A DNA stretch of 13,254 nucleotides from assembly GCA_004151065.3 (NCBI GenBank), contig NWUY0300052306.1, positions 11,233 through 24,486 on the forward strand, written 5' to 3'. This stretch comes from Larix sibirica (lineage: Eukaryota > Streptophyta > Pinopsida > Pinales > Pinaceae). A program made the translations under genes and the position numbers. Under the pieces are notes generated by a model, which worked only from the letters and a program-made list of their open reading frames with translations, was not told the origin of the DNA and ran no database searches. Shown one piece after another: positions 9,801 to 13,254 of this stretch. Numbering within the stretch: position 1 is the first letter of the stretch; each line of letters begins with the position of its first letter.

Positions 9801-10398
9801 AGAACAATTAGATAATAACTGTGTTTTAGATCTGCTGAGATTCGAACCCTGGACATTGAACCAATTCTCAATTTCGAAACCACATATAATTGAAACGAAT
9901 GGGGAAATGGGTTGTGCATCCATACCGTGAAATTTCTTCCCAGAGAGGGCCTTTGAGGCTAGCGTCCCTAAACGAAGCGTCCATCTCAGATCGGATTTTA
10001 AGAAGAGCGAGGGTTTCCTGTCTGGGCCAGCGGCTCCCGACTGTACCTCTATCGCCATCTTCAGCGACCTCGTCGTCACCGAAAGCGCTGTTCGGCACTA
10101 GCTGTTCGAAGCCATCGGTTGTCCGTGGAGGCGGTCTGGTGGCAGACGAGGACTGGATCTCGGTTATCGAATCCGTTTTCTGCTGCGGATTGACAGTCTG
10201 CTGCTGCGGGGGCTGAGAATGGGACTGCTGCAAAAGCTGCTGCTGCTGCAAGTGCTGTGATTGTGGTGGTTCGTGGTGCGGCATGTCGTGGGAGATCCCG
10301 AGCATGTGACCGTGAGTGGAGCGGCTTCCGACGAACTGAGGAACAACCTCGGGCACACCATACTGTCCAGTCGCTGATGGCTGCTGCGGCTGCTGCAT
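6809..10398 (-). CDS. GT-2-like trihelix transcription factor
   Basis: Predicted nuclear DNA-binding protein of the plant GT-2/GTL1/DF1 clade, whose members bind GT elements and control growth genes. Three exons (10398-9926, 8758-7258, 7162-6809) join in phase to 775 residues. The N-terminal trihelix (about 121-208) has W124, W153 and F176 and ends KSYRFFSQLEAL. The C-terminal trihelix (about 472-560) has W474, W503 and W526 and ends CPYFHQLEQLY. Between them lie an Asn-rich stretch (about 214-232), an acidic SSESSEDEEYDE patch (304-315), an RKRKR nuclear-localisation-like run (320-324) and a charged coiled coil (about 330-410). Residues 45-73 are Gln-rich. The tail (684-706) is very acidic. 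The ATG at 10398 is chosen because an in-frame TAA lies 21 bases upstream and its -3 base is A. Two trihelices plus the coiled coil fit this clade and its usual length. Family certainty is high, the exact C-terminus less so. Confidence 0.92.
7163..7257 (-). other. Predicted intron 2 (95 bp) of the trihelix gene
   Basis: The donor reads AAG|GTAAAG (intron starts at 7257) and the acceptor TATTGAAG|CCA (intron ends at 7163). A CTAAT branch-site match lies about 25-30 bases before the acceptor in AT-rich sequence. Splicing joins two phase-0 ends, from ...RALKK to PEGLVMDVMDMDD..., opening an acidic 117-residue tail typical of GT-2 proteins. The other nearby acceptors fail: CAAAG at 7201 gives a 57-base intron and a quick stop, and GCCAG at 7159 shifts to a TGA. 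If the intron is retained, translation adds 14 residues and stops at 7213. Confidence 0.75.
8411..8437. repeat. In-frame hexamer repeat in exon 2
   Basis: GCACTG is repeated three times, followed by the variant GCACCG and then GCA. On the coding strand it gives alternating Ser-Ala (GASASASAG). As a multiple of three it can change length without breaking the frame. It lies in the linker between the first trihelix and the coiled coil. Confidence 0.85.
9029..9229. repeat. 28-bp direct repeat pair in intron 1
   Basis: TGATCCGTATGTTAGACAGG plus A(A/G)TAAATG occurs at 9029-9056 and 9202-9229, with one mismatch and 173 bp apart. AATTGAAG precedes both at a short distance. This is a local duplication within the intron. 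Confidence 0.9.
9325..9392. repeat. 29-bp direct repeat pair in intron 1
   Basis: TAGGTTA(A/T)AGGAAATTGAGC plus TGGAATTCA occurs at 9325-9353 and 9364-9392, 39 bp apart and differing at about one base. The units contain GGTTAA and GGTTAT, which resemble the GT-element cores bound by trihelix proteins. Confidence 0.9.
9768..9828. repeat. 31-bp tandem duplication in intron 1
   Basis: AAAGAACAATTAGA(C/T)A(G/A)TAA with CTGTGTTTT occurs at 9768-9798 and 9799-9828, head to tail, with two or three differences. It lies right next to the tRNA-like box B sequence, which could mean both belong to one small decayed element. Confidence 0.9.
10190..10260. repeat. CTG/CAG-rich tract coding for Gln
   Basis: An interrupted CTG-rich tract on the plus strand (CAG/CAA on the coding strand) encodes the Gln-rich run HLQQQQLLQQSHSQPPQQQ of exon 1, residues about 49-67. 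Mixed CAG and CAA codons and interrupting Leu, Ser and Pro codons make it a stabilised low-complexity tract. Such tracts often act in transcriptional activation, though that is inference here. Confidence 0.8.
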
Positions 10399-10476
10399 TC
10401 TTTCTTTCAAGAACCGTTAGTTGACAAAAAGGTCGTGATTTCGATATCCGGTGAGTGGCGGGATGGATGATGTCGT

Positions 10477-10557
10477 TCAGTACCTTCTCTTACACGCCCA
10501 CGCGCACCACTCCATTGACACTTTCCCAGCGGCGGAGCGTGGAGTCCAGTCCACCAT
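10477..10557 (-). other. Upstream ORF, 26 codons, in probable 5' leader
   Basis: An ATG at 10557-10555 opens a 26-codon frame beginning MVDWTPRSAAGK and ending with TGA at 10479-10477, 78 bases before the main start. A minimal ATG-TGA pair lies just upstream of it (about 10567-10562). If the transcript starts further out, both would be read before the main frame. I do not recognise the peptide. It may have no function beyond lowering initiation. Confidence 0.4.
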
Positions 10558-10588
10558 TATCACATGGGTGGAAAAAAAACATTCATTT

Positions 10589-10630
10589 TCATTTAGAGTA
10601 GTTCAATCCCAATCCCATTCCCATTCCCAT
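10589..10630 (-). other. Upstream ORF made of a hexamer microsatellite
   Basis: On the minus strand the hexamer repeat carries three in-frame ATG codons and opens a 13-codon frame, MGMGMGLGLNYSK, stopping at 10591-10589. It would be an upstream ORF if the transcript begins above 10630. Its length would change with the repeat number without losing the frame. Confidence 0.35.
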
Positions 10631-10634
10631 TCCC
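10603..10634. repeat. ATTCCC hexanucleotide microsatellite
   Basis: About five units of AATCCC/ATTCCC lie head to tail: two AATCCC units followed by three ATTCCC units. It sits about 205-235 bases upstream of the trihelix start codon, in the probable 5' leader or core promoter. Confidence 0.85.
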
Positions 10635-10639
10635 CTCTG

Positions 10640-11600
10640 TGAAAATTAAAAGAGAGAGAATGTAATTGATCGACACAGCGGGTACGAGAACAAGTAGAGA
10701 TTGAAAAAGAGAGGACAACTGGAAAAGCGACCCGAACCCCGTCTTTCCTTCCTTTCTTTCGTCCACCCGCCCTATGAGTGAAGCGAAGGCAGGGCAGTGA
10801 GTACAGGTAACATGATGGACATGGACATGTATATGAGGAGAGGCAAGGATTCCAGCCGGAGGTAAAGGTGAGAGGAGATGAGATGCGATGGGATGAGATG
10901 CTGCGCTGTCAGACGGAGTACTTGGGAAGCTAATAATAGTTAACAGCAATGAAAGTGAGAGGGTGGAAAGGGGAAGGAAAGAGGCTGTCCAAACGGCCAG
11001 GTGGCCAAGAAAAAAACAAAATTTAATAAATACATACATAGCAGCTGCCTAAAAGCCTCGGACCCGGAACAAGTTAAACGCAAATCCGTGCACGAGGGCG
11101 GTCCCGCGGGCAGGCATAGAGAACCTACAGCCCGGCCCCGTTCGTGCACTTGCCGGCGGCCGCTCCATAACTGAGCCATGTCCCCACCACCCAGCTGTAC
11201 AACGGACCCCATCGCAGCCTCTTGAACGTGCCGGCCGATTATCGCGGATCCCACCACCTCAACGGCCAGGCATCTACGTCTGCCGGCAAAATTCAACGTG
11301 TCGGAAGACGGTTACCGCGGGGAGTCGGGACTTTTTTTATTTTTCCATTAAAGACCCCAAATACAGCTTGGCTCATGTGCGGCAGCATTGTCTCGCTTTC
11401 AATAAGTCTGCGGTTGGAAGCCCAGGCGGTCATAAAATATTTAACTCCGTTATCCAGGAACGGCCGGCGCCCACGAAATAAGCTCCCCTTTACTCTATAA
11501 CCGGCCACGTCATAGCGTTCCAGGTTATCGTTACGTCATCCGACTTTTTCAATCCTTCAATGCCGGCCTGTATCCGGGCTGACAGGTCCCACCCCGTCAG
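10640..11600 (-). promoter_or_regulatory. Probable promoter region of the trihelix gene
   Basis: Sequence upstream of the gene is clearly richer in G+C and CpG than the flanks, most of all at 11040-11600. It contains CT/GA-rich tracts (10651-10662 and 10741-10761), of the kind common near plant transcription starts. It also has two ACGTCA motifs (11507-11512 and 11533-11538) that match bZIP-type sites, and a GGTAAA (10861-10866) like the GT3 box. I found no convincing TATA box at a usual distance from the start codon, so the transcription start is not fixed. The region is bounded on the far side by ordinary AT-rich DNA. Confidence 0.5.
11505..11538. promoter_or_regulatory. Paired ACGTCA (TGACGT) motifs
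   Basis: CCACGTCA at 11505-11512 and TTACGTCA at 11531-11538 share the ACGTCA core, 26 bp apart and in the same orientation. TGACGT/ACGTCA is a known core for plant bZIP factors such as TGA proteins. Both lie about 1.1 kb upstream of the trihelix start codon. Their role is inferred from motif only. Confidence 0.4.
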
Positions 11601-12446
11601 TTGAAAGCATGCGCTCAATATTTACAGCTCCTCCTCCCCACCCTTGGAAGAAAAAAATAAAAAAAAATAAGGGTTGTTGCAGCCTTGAACAGCGAATCAC
11701 TCGTTTATCTTACCAAATTAAATATAAATTCAGGTCGTCTCCCTCTCCCTCCAACAGGGTGGATTTCAGAGCCTCTGTCTTGTATTCTGTCGTGTGCTTT
11801 TCTTTTTTCCGTGGCCACCTAATCTTTATTGCCAAAGCAATAAAATTATTATGGAGAATGATGGATGCTCCACGGAGTTGGACAATGTAATGGTCCATGT
11901 AATTATGACCACAACAAGATAACGCGATGGTCCCCTTTTTAACCCTCATATACATCAAAGTCTCCTCAACGTCATTTTCCCTATAGGTTTAGTGACCTTG
12001 AAAGATGCTTGTATAACCCAACCCTTCCACCTACATACGTGGAAGCCTTTTAGTTGACAATACACCCACAGCCGAAACTTGTACCAACCCCCATGTCCTT
12101 CCCATGTGGCCTCAAAACCCTGCAATTAATAATATGGTAAATAAACAACTTCCTGTCACTATTAAAAGATGTTAAAAGAAAATTCCTCTCGAAATATATT
12201 ATTGTTGATAAAGGAGGGGAGATGCATTTGCATTGGGATCGATGCTTTTAAACATTGAAACTAAAAATTGGAACATCCAACATACATGCCATGGGCTGTC
12301 GTTCTAATTTTGGAGCGTGTTTGTTCCCAAAGCAGATTTTATTTTATTAGTTTCCTTAATCCTCATAATTATTATTTATTTACAAGACATCTTTGCTCAT
12401 CATGATTACCAATGTTGGTGGTAGAGGGCTCACCCCCCTCAATAAG
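11601..12446. other. Intergenic, no gene seen
   Basis: Mixed-composition sequence without a recognisable protein, RNA or repeat. The short open frames in it have no domain and mostly overlap each other on opposite strands. A TTGAC core (W-box-like) near 12054 is too short to interpret. AT content rises toward the right. Confidence 0.5.
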
Positions 12447-12640
12447 GAGCACAAGTTTTGAAATATGTGTAGATACTATGAAGTTTTTGATGCAATTTGC
12501 AATTTGCAATTTGTTTGTTCGAGAAACTTTTGTATTCACTCCTCCGTGTAGAGCACAAGTTTTGAAATATGTGTAGATACTAGGAAGTTTTTTATGCAAT
12601 TTGTTTGTTTAATAAACTTTTATATTCACTCCTCAATGTA
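12447..12640. repeat. Tandem duplication, 104 and 90 bp
   Basis: The unit begins GAGCACAAGTTTTGAAATAT and ends CACTCCTC(C/A)(G/A)TGTA, and occurs at 12447-12550 and 12551-12640. The copies differ by a few bases and by exactly 14 bp. Copy 1 has three units of the heptamer GCAATTT (12492-12512), whereas copy 2 has one. Confidence 0.92.
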
Positions 12641-12898
12641 GATAGATTATTGTCAATGGAGGTTTACATAAGGGTGTAAGTTAAATGATCATGATTTGTA
12701 TTTGGTTTTTTGGTGATTTTTTCAGTCAAAATCTTGTTGAAATTGATGAAATTACAGTTTTAGGTTGTTGAAATTATATACTTATGGTGCTCCTAAGGTA
12801 ATCAATGGTGTTGAATCCATTTTTACATGAAAATTGCAATTTGAACAATTAAAATCAAGATTTCCAAAATTCTATTAATCATCTATTGTGTAGCTCAC
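12641..12898. other. AT-rich spacer, no gene
   Basis: AT-rich, with no open frame or repeat that I can support. It runs directly into the right-hand RNase H relic with no visible element boundary. Confidence 0.45.
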
Positions 12899-13254
12899 TC
12901 CTTACATAAAGGATTTAAAATGCAAATGTTTATCAATGGAGACTTACAAAGAGAATCCAGGGCTGGCAGGTGTGGGGGGAGTCCTCTTCGACTCTGAAGG
13001 AAGCAAGACGAAAGACTATGCTTGGGGAATAGGGAAAAGATCTAATGATGGAGTTGAATGGCTAGCCCTGATCAAGGGTCTAGAACTAGCAAAAAATAAC
13101 GAAATTGAGGACATTGTCGTCTTCAGTGATTCTATTCTGATCATCAGGGAACCCATAAGCTTATCCATAACCAAAAAGACCCCTGTCACCAAGATGCACC
13201 ACCTGCTGAACAACATCGTTAAGGAATATAAAACAATCAATTTCCTACATCTCT
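12899..13254 (+). pseudogene. Partial retroelement RNase H domain, off the edge
   Basis: The plus strand encodes the front two thirds of an RNase H domain (RVT_3 type) of a plant retroelement. It reads GFKMQMFING, then, after a one-base frameshift near 12941, YKENPGLAGVGGVLFDSEG. Next come DYAWGIGKRSNDGVEWLAL with the conserved Glu, and IVVFSDSILIIRE with the conserved Asp. The domain is still open at the window's edge. The first catalytic Asp of FDGA reads Asn, and the frameshift sits beside it, so this copy is probably inactive. From 12942 onward about 104 codons are free of stops, so decay is much less advanced than in the relic at 2019-2495. The missing part should lie past 13254. Confidence 0.72.

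Larger units (their letters stand above)
8759..9925 (-). other. Intron 1 (1,167 bp) of the trihelix gene
   Basis: The donor is TCACG|GTATGG (intron starts at 9925). The acceptor is CTGTTCAG|GAAGC (intron ends at 8759), with an exact CTAAC branch-site match about 20-25 bases before it. The join makes an Arg codon from CG plus G and restores WEEISRKLADLGY within the first trihelix, so the boundary is well fixed. The second trihelix has no intron at the equivalent place. The intron is AT-rich and contains several short direct repeats and a tRNA-like box B sequence. I see no coding region in it. Confidence 0.93.

Noticed and set aside
9840-9865. A full tRNA gene around the box B match.
   Set aside because: No acceptor stem, anticodon arm or box A can be placed at the right distances, so only a fragment is supportable.
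10593-11039. A 148-codon minus-strand frame upstream of the trihelix gene, hydrophobic at its start.
   Set aside because: It lies across promoter-like low-complexity DNA, ends in the hexamer microsatellite, has no recognisable domain and is not in frame with the gene. It is probably chance, or at most leader sequence.
1-13254. CRISPR arrays, bacterial operons or phage-like systems.
   Set aside because: The repeats lack regular spacing with unique spacers, and the spliced plant gene shows this is eukaryotic nuclear DNA.

Overview
The window looks like nuclear DNA of a land plant, most likely a seed plant with a large, repeat-rich genome. A gymnosperm is a reasonable guess, but the sequence does not prove it. 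The reasons are low gene density, AT-rich flanks full of decayed repeats, GT-AG introns with plant-like CTAAY branch sites, and a plant-specific gene family.

The one gene I am confident in lies on the minus strand, coding 10398 down to 6809. It encodes a GT-2-type trihelix transcription factor with two trihelix DNA-binding domains around a nuclear-localisation-like stretch and a long coiled coil. I read three coding exons (10398-9926, 8758-7258, 7162-6809) that join in phase into a predicted 775-residue protein. The 1,167-bp first intron splits the N-terminal trihelix. A predicted 95-bp second intron joins the main exon to an acidic C-terminal tail. If that intron is retained, the protein ends 14 residues into it. 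Upstream (about 10400-11600) is a GC-richer promoter/leader region with short upstream ORFs, an ATTCCC hexamer microsatellite and two ACGTCA motifs. An AATAAA signal lies about 160 bases after the stop.

Bases 1-5500 hold no intact gene. They contain two diverged direct copies of a roughly 1.1-kb repeat (about 245-1410 and 3160-4250). Between them lies a minus-strand RNase H relic (2495-2019) with stops and frameshifts, plus AT-rich spacer carrying a single N (2684) flanked by identical 14-mers. A field of complex tandem repeats follows (4525-5350). From 5350 to 6560 I see no convincing gene.

Downstream of the gene's promoter, 11600-12440 is featureless. A 104/90-bp tandem duplication lies at 12447-12640. 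At the right edge a second RNase H relic (12899-13254, plus strand) runs off the window. The two relics are of the same general retroelement type and sit on opposite strands.

I found no novel multi-gene system. The points most worth checking are the cryptic third exon and alternative C-terminus of the transcription factor, its upstream ORFs, and whether the 1.1-kb repeats are the LTRs of a decayed element.
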